A DNA stretch of 64,000 nucleotides, from contig CAVTHW010000014.1 of NCBI GenBank assembly GCA_963734625.1, forward strand, positions 303,629 through 367,628. Direction: 5' to 3'. The stretch's first letter is position 1; each line of letters starts with the position of its first letter. The position numbers were made by a program, and so were the translations under genes. Origin of the DNA: CAVTHW01 sp963734625. GTDB taxonomy: Bacteria; Acidobacteriota; Terriglobia; Bryobacterales; Bryobacteraceae. Under the pieces are notes generated by a model. That model was not told the DNA's origin. It did no database searches and worked only from the letters and a program-made list of their open reading frames with translations. Below, piece by piece: positions 35,982-44,096 of this stretch.

Positions 35982-36085
35982 GCGTGGGGCAGCCATTTCT
36001 GGCTGCCGCCGGGCTTCTGCCCGGCGTCTGGCGACAGGCCGAGAATCGCCGGCTCAAAAGCCGGCGGCAGGCTGAAAGCACACCC
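35982..36085. repeat. R1 palindromic repeat copy
   Basis: Carries ggcagccatttctggctgcc, gccgggcttctgcccggc and ccggctcaaaagccgg in the same order as the copy at 16018-16211. It begins only a few bases after the NIPSNAP stop codon and could act as a transcript 3' end or stabiliser. Confidence 0.85.
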
Positions 36086-36155
36086 GCTGCGCCGCGACCG
36101 GGTTGTCCTTGGTCCCGGATTCCTGCTACAAGGAAAGGTCCGGGAGGGGTTCATT

Positions 36156-36923
36156 CTGAGAGTCTGTGTTCTGGGCAGCGGAAGTTCGGGCAATGCCACG
36201 CTGGTGGCCACTCCCAGCACGCGCATCCTCGTCGACGCCGGGCTGAGCTTCAAGGATCTCTCGGCGCGGCTGGCCTTGATCGGAGAGGACCCGCGCGAAC
36301 TAGCCGCGGTGCTGGTCACCCATGAACATTGCGACCACGTCTCCGGGCTGCCGGTACTGGTGAAGCGGCTCGGAATTCCCATCTACCTGACCCGGCTGAC
36401 CGCCCCGGCCATCGCCTGGAACGGCGCCGCGCCCCGCGTCGAGACCTTTCAGGCCGGCTGCCGGTTTTCGATCGGCGATATCGAAATCGACAGCTTCACC
36501 ATTCCGCATGACGCCGCCGACCCGGTAGCCTACACCTTCCGCGCCGAGGGACTGAAGATCGCCGTGGTCACCGATCTGGGTTACATCCCCGAGTCCGTCA
36601 AGTATCACCTGCATGGAGCGGACCTGCTGGTCCTCGAATCCAATCACGACTTGGAGATGCTGCGGGTCGGCCCCTACCCCTGGCCGGTGAAGCAGCGGGT
36701 GATGAGCCGCAAGGGACACCTGTCGAACAACGACATGGAGGCTTTCGTGCGTCAGGACCTGGACCCGTCCACCGCGACCTTGATCCTCGCCCATTTGAGC
36801 CAGAACAATAACTTCCCGGCCCAGGTGCGTCTGGTGGCCGAGCAGGCGCTTGGCAGCCGCTCGCTGGCCACACGCCTGGTGGTCGCCGAGCAGCGCCAGC
36901 CCACAGAGGTCTTCACCTTATGA
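36156..36923 (+). CDS. MBL-fold metallo-hydrolase (YycJ/WalJ-like) with non-AUG start
   Basis: About 255 residues. The start is taken at the CTG at 36156 (an ATT at 36153 is the alternative), 8 bp after GGAGG. Only this start keeps the family N-terminus RVCVLGSGSSGNATLV; the next usable start, GTG at 36204, would remove it. The metal motif is THEHCDHVSG near residue 57. Later ligands are in the PHDAADPVAYTF region, DLGYIP and LILAHLSQNNN. YycJ-type proteins are single-domain hydrolases linked to DNA mismatch or double-strand repair and to the cell-wall WalK system. It overlaps purB by 4 bp, so they are coupled. Confidence 0.85.
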   Translation: MRVCVLGSGSSGNATLVATPSTRILVDAGLSFKDLSARLALIGEDPRELAAVLVTHEHCDHVSGLPVLVKRLGIPIYLTRLTAPAIAWNGAAPRVETFQAGCRFSIGDIEIDSFTIPHDAADPVAYTFRAEGLKIAVVTDLGYIPESVKYHLHGADLLVLESNHDLEMLRVGPYPWPVKQRVMSRKGHLSNNDMEAFVRQDLDPSTATLILAHLSQNNNFPAQVRLVAEQALGSRSLATRLVVAEQRQPTEVFTL

Positions 36924-38233
36924 TTTCCCGGTATACACGCCCCGAGATGGGGAAAGTCTGGAGCGACGAGAACCGGTTCCGCGCCTGGCTGGAGGTGGAA
37001 CTGGCGGCCTCCGAGGCCCTGGCGGAGATGGGCGAGGTGCCGCCGGAGGCCGCGCGCCTGCTGCGCCGGCACGCCAGCTTCGAAGTGGCCCGAATTCACG
37101 CCATCGAACGCGAGGTCAAGCACGACGTAATCGCCTTCACCACGGCCGTCGCGGAAAGCATGGCCGCGGCCGGGCACCCGGAGGCTTCGCGCTGGCTGCA
37201 TTACGGGCTCACCTCCAATGATGTCGTCGACACGGCCCAGGGGCTGCTGGCCCGCCAGGCGTCCGACCTGCTGCTCAAGGGCGTCGAGACGCTCATGGAG
37301 GTTCTCAAGAAGCGCGCCTTCGAGTTTAAGCACACCGTGCAGGTGGGGCGCACCCACGGGGTCCACGCCGAGCCCATCACCTTCGGGCTGAAGCTGGCCA
37401 TTTGGTACGACGACATGCGGGCTCATTTCCGGCGCCTGGCGGCTGCGGCCGATGACCTGAGCGTCGGCAAGCTCTCCGGCGCGGTGGGGACTTTCGCCCA
37501 CCTGAGCCCCGACGCGGAAGAGTCCATCTGCGCCAGGCTGGGCCTGAATGCGGCGCCCATCTCGTCCCAGGTAGTTTCGCGCGAGCGTCACGCGTATTAC
37601 CTCGCGACGCTGGCCCTCATCGCCGCAACCCTAGAGAAAATCGCGCTCGAAATCAGGCACTTGCAGCGAACCGAGGTCCGCGAAGCGCAGGAGCCGTTCA
37701 CCGCCGGCCAAAAGGGCAGCTCGGCCATGCCTCACAAGCGCAACCCGGTTACCTCCGAGCAGATCTGCGGCCTGGCGCGGGTGATTCGAGCCAATACTCA
37801 GGCGGCCTTCGAGAATATTGCCCTGTGGCACGAACGCGACATCTCCCACTCTTCGGTCGAGCGGATTATCCTGCCCGACTCGGCCATCCTCCTGGACTAT
37901 CTCCTGGCCAAAACGACCTGGCTGGTGGACAAGATGCCGGTCTACCCCGAGCGTATGCGCCGCAACCTGGACCTCACCCACGGGCTCATCTTCTCCGGGC
38001 AGCTTCTGCTGGATCTGGCCGCCGCGGGGATGCTGCGCGAACAGGCGTATGCGGTTGTCCAGCGCCATGCGATGCAAGCCTGGGAGGAAGAGGGGGACTT
38101 CAGGGCGGCAATCGAGGCGGATCCTGAAATCCGCTCCCTCCTGGGGCCGGACCAGATTGCCCATAGCTTTTCCCTGGACCGGCAACTGGCTAATGTCAAC
38201 CGCATTTTCGAGCGGGTTTTCGATCGGAATTAG
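36920..38233 (+). CDS. purB: adenylosuccinate lyase
   Basis: A 437-residue member of the fumarase/aspartase superfamily, usual length for bacterial PurB. It acts twice in purine synthesis, releasing fumarate from SAICAR and from adenylosuccinate. Seen motifs: HYGLTSNDVVDTA near residue 94, GRTHGVHAEPITFG near 143-156 with a catalytic His, and the signature loop GSSAMPHKRNP near 266-276 with the catalytic Ser. The start codon overlaps the stop of the MBL hydrolase (ATGA). No other purine genes are in the window. Confidence 0.97.
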   Translation: MISRYTRPEMGKVWSDENRFRAWLEVELAASEALAEMGEVPPEAARLLRRHASFEVARIHAIEREVKHDVIAFTTAVAESMAAAGHPEASRWLHYGLTSNDVVDTAQGLLARQASDLLLKGVETLMEVLKKRAFEFKHTVQVGRTHGVHAEPITFGLKLAIWYDDMRAHFRRLAAAADDLSVGKLSGAVGTFAHLSPDAEESICARLGLNAAPISSQVVSRERHAYYLATLALIAATLEKIALEIRHLQRTEVREAQEPFTAGQKGSSAMPHKRNPVTSEQICGLARVIRANTQAAFENIALWHERDISHSSVERIILPDSAILLDYLLAKTTWLVDKMPVYPERMRRNLDLTHGLIFSGQLLLDLAAAGMLREQAYAVVQRHAMQAWEEEGDFRAAIEADPEIRSLLGPDQIAHSFSLDRQLANVNRIFERVFDRN

Positions 38234-38360
38234 CCGTACTATAACCAGTTGTGCGAATGTTGCAGCACTCACACGCGATTCAGGTAAAATCGTGGGCTGA
38301 TATGGGCCTGTTCTAGGTTATATTAGAGTTGCCTGGCATTGGAAAAGGAACAGAGCCCGC

Positions 38361-38810
38361 ATGGTGAAGCAGTTCCGTAGTGAGAAGGTCGGATTGGTCG
38401 AGGTCGCGAGGGTGTTGTTGGTGGATTCGGACCCGGCTTCCCGCCTAACCCTTCAAACGGTTCTCCGCGCGGGAGGCTACCACGTGGACGCCGCAGCCTC
38501 GGCTGCGGAGGCGGTCGGCAAACTGGACGAGTCCGAATACGAGTTGGTGCTGACCGATCTTCACATGGAGTCGCCCGAATCCGGGCTGAAGGTCCTGGCG
38601 CACGCCCGCCTGATGGAATACAAGCCGGCCACGGCGCTCCTCACCACTTATCGGGATTCCAAGCGCTCCAAGAACTCCAATAAGAAGAGCAGCCGGGCGT
38701 TCCTCATTGAACCCGAGGATCTTCCCGAGCTTCTTACCAAAGTCGCCGACCTGGTCAGCGAGCGCGCCACCCGGCGGGTCGAGCGCGGCCTGAGACACGG
38801 CGGCTTCTAG
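38361..38810 (+). CDS. single-domain response regulator receiver, atypical
   Basis: A 149-residue stand-alone receiver. The acidic pocket (VLLVDSDP) and the phospho-acceptor Asp (LVLTDLHM, near residue 68) are kept, as is the Thr of LLTTYRD. The invariant Lys of the last loop is replaced: the segment reads FLIEPEDL where K-P is expected. Signalling after phosphorylation may therefore be altered. The insert SKNSNKKSSR in that loop is unusual. No output domain and no partner kinase are adjacent. It follows purB at a distance of 127 bp. Confidence 0.75.
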   Translation: MVKQFRSEKVGLVEVARVLLVDSDPASRLTLQTVLRAGGYHVDAAASAAEAVGKLDESEYELVLTDLHMESPESGLKVLAHARLMEYKPATALLTTYRDSKRSKNSNKKSSRAFLIEPEDLPELLTKVADLVSERATRRVERGLRHGGF

Positions 38811-38902
38811 CTCTCGCCAGCACAGAACCGCGACCGACAGGGAGCGGGCAGCAGGCGACCGAGAGGGAGCGGCCAGTATTTGCTACGCAGTACCCCCCGG
38901 TC

Positions 38903-39416
38903 TTAGCCCTTCAGCGCCACCAGCACCCTCTTGGTGATCTCATCGATCATGGACGGGAGCCCGGCGTCCAGCGCCAGCGTAACCGCGGCACGAACCCGCT
39001 CGGCGTCGGGCGAAGGTTCCGCGGTGGTTGCAGATCGGCGGCCCAGCCGCGCCGCTTCGGCCAGCGGCTTCACCGTCTTCAGGACCGTCGAGGACTCGAA
39101 GGGCTTCCGCAGGTTCCCGTCGGCGTGAACTTCAAGCGCCAACGGTTCGTTCAGCGGCTCCTGCGCCGCCGCCGTCAACAACACTCTAACGTGCCGGTAC
39201 TTCGGGTGGTCCTTGATGAAGCGGCACAGTTCGTAACCGTTTCTGCGAGGGCAGGGAGACATCGGCGAGCACCACGTCGGGGTCGGCGTCGGCCAGCCGC
39301 ACCACGGCGGTTTCCCCATCGGTGACGGTAACCACCTCGTAGCCCTCTCCGCGAAGGATGAACTCGCCCATCCGCTGCGCGTGGGGGCTGTCGTCGGCCA
39401 GCAGAATGCAGCTCAT
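38903..39416 (-). CDS. response regulator receiver protein, frameshifted
   Basis: About 171 residues. It starts at the ATG at 39416 with a complete receiver N-terminus (CILLADDSPHAQRMGEFIL, phospho-acceptor in VVLADVSLP). An extra base near 39249 shifts the frame; the rest continues as RRNGYELCRFIKDHPKYRH, then LLTAAAQEP and LRKPFES with the conserved Lys-Pro. The C-terminal 60 residues (ALDAGLPSMIDEITKRVLVAL) form a short helical tail seen in several acidobacterial receivers. It lies directly downstream of bamD. Without correcting a second indel it seems fused to BamD, which I regard as an artefact. Confidence 0.7.
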
Positions 39417-39424
39417 CGGGCCGG

Positions 39425-40553
39425 CTATTTCTTCTTCGGTTGCTGCTTCTTGGACCGCGCTGGCGGGCGGGTTCTGGCGGGCGTCAGGCTCGGTATCCAA
39501 GGCCGACGAACTGCCCGGCACGGTCGAAACCGTCACATCCGTGCTGGCGCCGGCCTCGCCAGTGACCGGAACGCTGGCTGGAGTCACGGGCCGCAGGGCG
39601 GTCATGACCGGAGTGCCCGACTTCGCCGCTTGAGAAACGTCTGGACGCGACCGGAAAATACCCCAAAAGTGACTCATCATGCCCGGGTTGGTCCGGTTCT
39701 CCAGCTCGTATTTCATCCGAGCCAGAGCGACCGGATCGGGCTCGGGAATATCCCGTTCCATCGTCTTCAGTTTCTTCTTCGCCGCTTCCGCGTAAGGGCT
39801 GAGCGGGTATTCCCGCACGATCCGCGCGAAGGCTTCCGCGCTCCGATCCGCCATGCGCGGCCCCATGCGGCCGTAAGCGTCACCGAGCTTCCAAAGGGCG
39901 TCATCCGCCTTGCTGAAAAGAGGGTAGTGGTCCGTCAGGCTCTGCATCCGGCTGGCGGAGGCCACCATGGCGCCCTTGCCGTAATAGAAGGCTCCGACAC
40001 GGTATTGATTCTCGGCCAGGACCTCCTGGATTTCGCGCAGTTTCTGCTGGGCCAGGGGAGCGAACTTGCTATTGGGGAACTGAATCAGTACCTGGCGGCA
40101 TTCCTCGTCCGCCTTGGCGGCGTGGTCGATGTCACGATCCGGCTTATCCATCTGCTTGTAGTGGATCATGCACACCCTCTCCTGGGCCTCGGCGGCTTCC
40201 TCCAGGGTGGGGTAGAACAGGATGAAGTCCTTGTATTCGGCCTCGGCCTGGGCCAGACCGTTTCCCCCGGCCTCCCGGTACCAGCTTTCGGCGATCAACA
40301 GCTTGGCTTTGGCCAGGTATTCGCTCGAGTCGTAGGTGCTGATCAGCGTCTGGAGCGTCATCCTGGCGATGTTGAACCGCTGCTTCTCAACGTCGTTGAC
40401 AGCCTTATCGTAGAGAACCTTGTCGGGCTGCTGAGTGTCCTTGACGATGGGGTTCTCGTACTTCTGGCGGCGGAAGCCGCAGCTGGTCAACAGGCTCCCC
40501 AACAGTAGAACCGCCAAAATCCAGAGAACAATGCTGCCTGGTCTGTCACGCAT
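39425..40553 (-). CDS. bamD: outer membrane assembly lipoprotein BamD, frameshifted near its end
   Basis: It starts at the ATG at 40553. A lipoprotein leader ends LLTSCG (lipobox LTSC). Five TPR-like repeats follow (KAVNDVEKQRFNIARMTLQT, LLIAESWYREAGG..., AEAEYKDFILFYPTLEEAAE, ADEECRQVLIQFPNSKFAPL, AFARIVREYPLSPYAEAAKK), the BamD scaffold that works with BamA to insert beta-barrels. A Pro/Thr-rich tail follows residue 300. One inserted base in the tail (between about 39440 and 39640) puts it into the frame of the next gene. In the corrected frame it ends with SKKQQPKKK and TAG at 39425, a basic tail expected for relatives. Confidence 0.88.
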
Positions 40554-40578
40554 AGAATTACCAACCCGGGATCGGATC

Positions 40579-41256
40579 TCATACTTGGACGGCTGCCGCG
40601 GCTGCGGCGGTACGGCGCATTTCAAGAGCCGTCTTGGCCGGGTCCGCGCTGTGGAATATCGCCGCTCCCGTCACCACCCAGTCTACCCCGGCCCGAACCA
40701 CCTCCGGGAGATTCTCCTCGGTGACGCCTCCGTCGATCTCTATGGGAAACTTCAGCCCCAGTTCCCTTCTCTTCGCCGCCAAGGCCCTCACTTTGTGCAA
40801 GCTGCGCGGAATCAGGCGTTGCCCGCCAAATCCCGGATTCACGCTCATGATCAGCACATAATCGGCCAGGTCGAGCACTTCTTCCAGCGTGGCAATCGGC
40901 GTGCCCGGGTTGAGCACGACGCCGGCCAGCGCCCCCTCGCTCTGGATCAGCCTCAGCGTCCGGTCCAGGTGCGGGCAGGTCTCCTGATGCACCGCCAGGT
41001 GATCCGCCCCGGCTTCGACGAAGATCGGCACGAACGGGTCCGGCTCGGCGAGCATCAAATGGACGTCCAGGGTCAGCTTGGTAGCCTTGCGGATACACCT
41101 GACGATAGGCGGCCCAACGGTGAGATTCGGGACGAAGCGCCCATCCATGACGTCGATGTGGAGCATGGACACTCCGGCGCTTTCCATCCGCGCGATCTCT
41201 TCGGCGAGATGCGCGAAGTCGGAATCCAATAGTGATGGAACTATCTGTGGCGGCAA
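40579..41256 (-). CDS. rpe: ribulose-phosphate 3-epimerase
   Basis: About 225 residues from a TTG at 41256, the first possible start before the conserved QIVPSLLDSDFAHLAEEI. It interconverts ribulose-5-phosphate and xylulose-5-phosphate in the pentose phosphate pathway. TIM-barrel motifs seen: HIDVMDGRFVPNLTVG near residue 32 (catalytic Asp and metal His), HLMLAEPDPF near 65, VMSVNPGFGGQ-like IMSVNPGFGGQ near 138, and EIDGGVTEENLP near 173 (second catalytic Asp). It starts 5 bp after the rsmB stop, in one operon with rsmB. Confidence 0.93.
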   Translation of the reverse strand: MPPQIVPSLLDSDFAHLAEEIARMESAGVSMLHIDVMDGRFVPNLTVGPPIVRCIRKATKLTLDVHLMLAEPDPFVPIFVEAGADHLAVHQETCPHLDRTLRLIQSEGALAGVVLNPGTPIATLEEVLDLADYVLIMSVNPGFGGQRLIPRSLHKVRALAAKRRELGLKFPIEIDGGVTEENLPEVVRAGVDWVVTGAAIFHSADPAKTALEMRRTAAAAAAVQV

Positions 41257-41261
41257 GGGAT

Positions 41262-42453
41262 CTAGGTTGATCGTATCACAGCGGCGAAGAAGCCGTCCCC
41301 GGCGTCGATTCCGGGAACGCGCCGCAGCGCCGGCGGAGGCGCCGTCCCCAGCACCTCCTCGATCACCGCCTCGTTCTCTTCCCTTTCCAGCGAACAGGTC
41401 GCGTAGACCAGCCTTCCCCCAGGCGCCAGCATTTCCCTCGCCTTGGCCAGCAGTTTCGCCTGCCGCTGGTGGAGGTTGGCCAGATCCTCGGGCTTCAGCC
41501 GCCACCGGATTTCCGGGTTTCGCGCCAGGGTTCCAGTACCCGAACACGGCACGTCGAGCAGGATCCGGTCGAAGCGGGCGCGAAAGGGCCAAGGCCGCGT
41601 GGCGTCGAGCGCTACCAGAGGGCAGCCTAGACTCTTCATCTCCAGCAACCGGATCAGGCGCAGGTCGCAGGCCACCGTTCTTACGCCGTACTCCAGAGCT
41701 TGAGCGGTCTTGTTGCCGGGAGCCGCGCACACGTCCAGAAAAGTCATTCCGGGCCGGAGGTCGAGCAGCGGGACAACCGCCTGCGATCCGATGTCCTGAA
41801 TCCGGAAACCGCCGGGATCCCCGCTGGTGAGACGGAAGCAGCCCCGCACTCGGGTGGCCTCGGCTTTGACCTTGCCCAGCGTCTTGCCGGGCGGGATCCG
41901 GATGTAGGTTTCGGGCTGTTTCAGCGACGCCTCCGCGATCGCCCGGGCGGTGGCCGCTCCATACTGCCTGGCCCACCGGTCAAGCAGCCACTGCGGCATG
42001 GACAATTCCGTGGGTGCGTCCGGCCATTCGACCGGCGAGCGGTCCACTTTGCGCAACACCGCGTTCACCACCCCCGCCGCGTAGTGCCGGCGGGAGTGGA
42101 GGATCAGACTCCACGCTCTGGGAGACGGCCGCGCTGGCCGGGATGCGGTCCAGATAGCGCATCTGGAAGATCCCCATCCTCAGCGCAATCAGAACCTCCG
42201 CATCGAATTTTTGCGGGGGACGGCCGGAATAGTGCCCGATCAGAAAGTCGAGCTGCGCCTTGTAGCGCACGCAGCCAAACACGATTTGGGAGGCCAGACG
42301 GGCGTCCCTGGCGTCGATTTGTTCGCAGCGCGTCCGCAGCAGGTCGGAAGCGTAGCCCCCGGCCTCGACCAGCAGCAACACTTCGAATGCCACTTTCCTG
42401 GCCGGCGATTCGGTCGCGATCTTCTTTTGAGGAACGGGAGATCTTCTCACCAT
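41262..42453 (-). CDS. rsmB: 16S rRNA (cytosine-C5) methyltransferase, frameshifted
   Basis: One gene of about 397 residues split by one extra G near 42112, which is removed to join AVSQSV to SLILHSRRHYAAGVVNAVLRKV. The N-terminal NusB-like domain (KVAFEVLLLVEAGGYASDLL ... FDAEVLIALRMGIFQMRYLD) precedes a Rossmann methyltransferase. It has the SAM motif FLDVCAAPGNKTA, catalytic LDVPCSGTGTLARNPEIRW and YATCSLEREENE with the second Cys. RsmB methylates C967 of 16S rRNA. It is divergent from the ttcA-like gene with a gap of only 14 bp. The frameshift in a conserved housekeeping gene is suspicious of sequence error. Confidence 0.9.
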
Positions 42454-42456
42454 CCC

Positions 42457-42463
42457 TATAATA
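42457..42463. promoter_or_regulatory. overlapping divergent -10 boxes of rsmB and ttcA
   Basis: TATAAT at 42457-42462 on the plus strand, 5 bp before the GTG of ttcA, and TATTAT on the minus strand (42463-42458), 4 bp before the ATG of rsmB. Clear -35 boxes are not seen. Both messages would be leaderless if these boxes are used. Confidence 0.4.
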
Positions 42464-42467
42464 AGAC

Positions 42468-43247
42468 GTGGACCTGGAAAAAGCGCTCCTCCGCAAGACC
42501 GGCGAGGCGATCGCCCGCTATCGCATGATTCGGGATGGCGATCGCGTCGCCGTGGCCCTCTCGGGAGGCAAGGATTCGCTGACCCTGCTGGAGGTGCTCG
42601 ACCGGCTCCGGCGGCGCGCGCCGATCGAGTTCTCGCTTTGCGCTTTCACCGTCGAGCAGGGCAAGTTCCTGCGGCCGCTCGAGCCCCTGGCCGAGTACCT
42701 CCGCGCCCGCGAGATTCCCTGGACCTGCTACCGCGACAAACCGTCGCTGCGCTTGATCCAGGAGCAGCCGGGGCATGGCTGCGACCTGTGCAGCCGCTAC
42801 CGTAGGCGCGCCGTTTACGAAGTCGCCCGCGGTCTGGGCGCCAATGTGATCGCCTTCGGACACACCGCCGACGACCTTTGCGAGACTTTCCTCCGAAACG
42901 CTTTCTTCACCGGTCGCCTGAGCGCCCTGCCCCCGGTCACGGTCTCCCGCCAGAACGAGTTCCGGCTGATCCGGCCGCTTATTTTCGTGCCCGAGAGCCT
43001 CACCCGGAGCTTTACCGACTCGCTGGGCGCCCCGCTCATTCCCTGCGGCTGTTCGCAAAGGACGGGAACCGTCCGCCAGGCGCTCCGGGGCCTGATCGCT
43101 AATCTCGAACAGACCTATCCCGACATCCGCCAGACTATGCTGGCCGCCATGAGCAACCTGGAACCCGGCCGCCTGCTGGATCCCCGCTATCTGGACGCCG
43201 CGGCGCCTATTTCACGACAAGTTCATATTCCGGACGTCATCCTGTAG
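42468..43247 (+). CDS. ttcA: TtcA-like tRNA 2-thiolation protein
   Basis: A 259-residue PP-loop ATPase. The pyrophosphate loop is SGGKDS near residues 32-37. The first cysteine pair is CDLCSRYRRR near 104-107, and a third cysteine region is IPCGCSQR near 200, which together can hold the [4Fe-4S] cluster of TtcA. TtcA makes 2-thiocytidine at position 32 of tRNAs. FGHTADDLCETFLRNAFFTG is the usual helix after the second cysteine strand. It starts with GTG immediately after a TATAAT box and is divergent from rsmB. The second CxxC is shifted compared with E. coli, so the exact nucleoside is not certain. Confidence 0.85.
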   Translation: MDLEKALLRKTGEAIARYRMIRDGDRVAVALSGGKDSLTLLEVLDRLRRRAPIEFSLCAFTVEQGKFLRPLEPLAEYLRAREIPWTCYRDKPSLRLIQEQPGHGCDLCSRYRRRAVYEVARGLGANVIAFGHTADDLCETFLRNAFFTGRLSALPPVTVSRQNEFRLIRPLIFVPESLTRSFTDSLGAPLIPCGCSQRTGTVRQALRGLIANLEQTYPDIRQTMLAAMSNLEPGRLLDPRYLDAAAPISRQVHIPDVIL

Positions 43248-43506
43248 CCACCCGCCGTGGGACGAACCGGAGATCGGTGGCGGGCGGCGGCCGCCATGGC
43301 TGCGAGCCAGATGCGGTCGTCAGCCTGACAAGCGACCGGGTCTTCCACCGCGTCGAGGGAGATCCACCCCGGCCGCTCTCGCCTTTTCAGGGTCGGCTTC
43401 AGCCTGACGTAGCAGGATTCTCGTTTCCCCTGATGGGCCTTGTTGAAAGCTGGCCCTTGCGATCCGCCATGCGCGCAGCCGCCGCTGCCTGCGAACTGGC
43501 GATGTC

Positions 43507-43941
43507 CTAGTCCAGGCTGCCATACGAACTCGCAATAGAGACCAGCGATGCCGGCTCATGGGGCCTGGCGTTTTCGAGTGCGTGTCTCTCGGCCGTCAGT
43601 TCCATCACCCGAACCAGCTCGCTCTCATCGAAGGGAAGGGTCAGCAAGTCATACACCCCCGAGCTGAGGATTTCGGCCCAGAGGCGATGGTTCGCATGGC
43701 GCGAGGCCACAATCAGTGGGGGCGCGGGGGTGAACAGCATGAGGTCGGCCAGAACGTCTTCCCAGTCGCCGTCGATCAAGAAACACTCGGAGAGAACGGC
43801 GTGATACCGGCGGTCGCGCAACTGCTCGAATACCTGCACGCAACCGTGGACCTCGCCTATCTCCCAGCCGCGAGGCGAGAGCACCCTCCGCAAGAACAAC
43901 CGGTCCTCCGCGGAGATGCCTACAACGAGCAGCGTCTTCAT
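43507..43941 (-). CDS. degenerate receiver-like protein
   Basis: Start at the ATG at 43941 (ggagg upstream); about 144 residues with a receiver fold. The functional residues are nearly all replaced: no acidic pair after strand 1 (LLVVGISAEDRLF), Glu at the phospho-acceptor position (AVLSECFLID), Ser at the Thr position, and Leu at the Lys position (LTLPFDE). It is likely a pseudo-receiver that acts through protein contacts. It stands alone between ttcA and the TonB receptor. Confidence 0.7.
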   Translation of the reverse strand: MKTLLVVGISAEDRLFLRRVLSPRGWEIGEVHGCVQVFEQLRDRRYHAVLSECFLIDGDWEDVLADLMLFTPAPPLIVASRHANHRLWAEILSSGVYDLLTLPFDESELVRVMELTAERHALENARPHEPASLVSIASSYGSLD

Positions 43942-44045
43942 TTTGCATCCTCCTAAGCCCGAGAATACATCCCGCCTCTTTCGAGTTGATGTCGGAACGA
44001 AGAACATATAATGACTTTCGCTCGGCCCCCACCCGAAAGAAGATG

Positions 44046-44074
44046 GGAGGGCAGGTCATAACGACCCGCCCTCC
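44046..44074 (-). terminator. hairpin after the TonB receptor gene
   Basis: On the minus strand GGAGGGC-G-GGTC pairs with GACC-T-GCCCTCC around the loop gttat, followed by a T-rich stretch (catcttcttt). It lies 22 bp after the stop codon of the receptor gene. Confidence 0.55.
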
Positions 44075-44096
44075 TTGGGGGAAGACCGTGAACCGC

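Noticed and set aside
39186..40553. BamD-response regulator fusion protein as a novel architecture
   Set aside because: The normal basic BamD C-terminus and stop codon are present in the neighbouring frame, and the receiver has its own start, so a single indel explains the fusion.
43248..43506. Possible small gene between ttcA and the degenerate receiver
   Set aside because: Short frames exist on both strands, but none has a ribosome-binding site with a family-like product.
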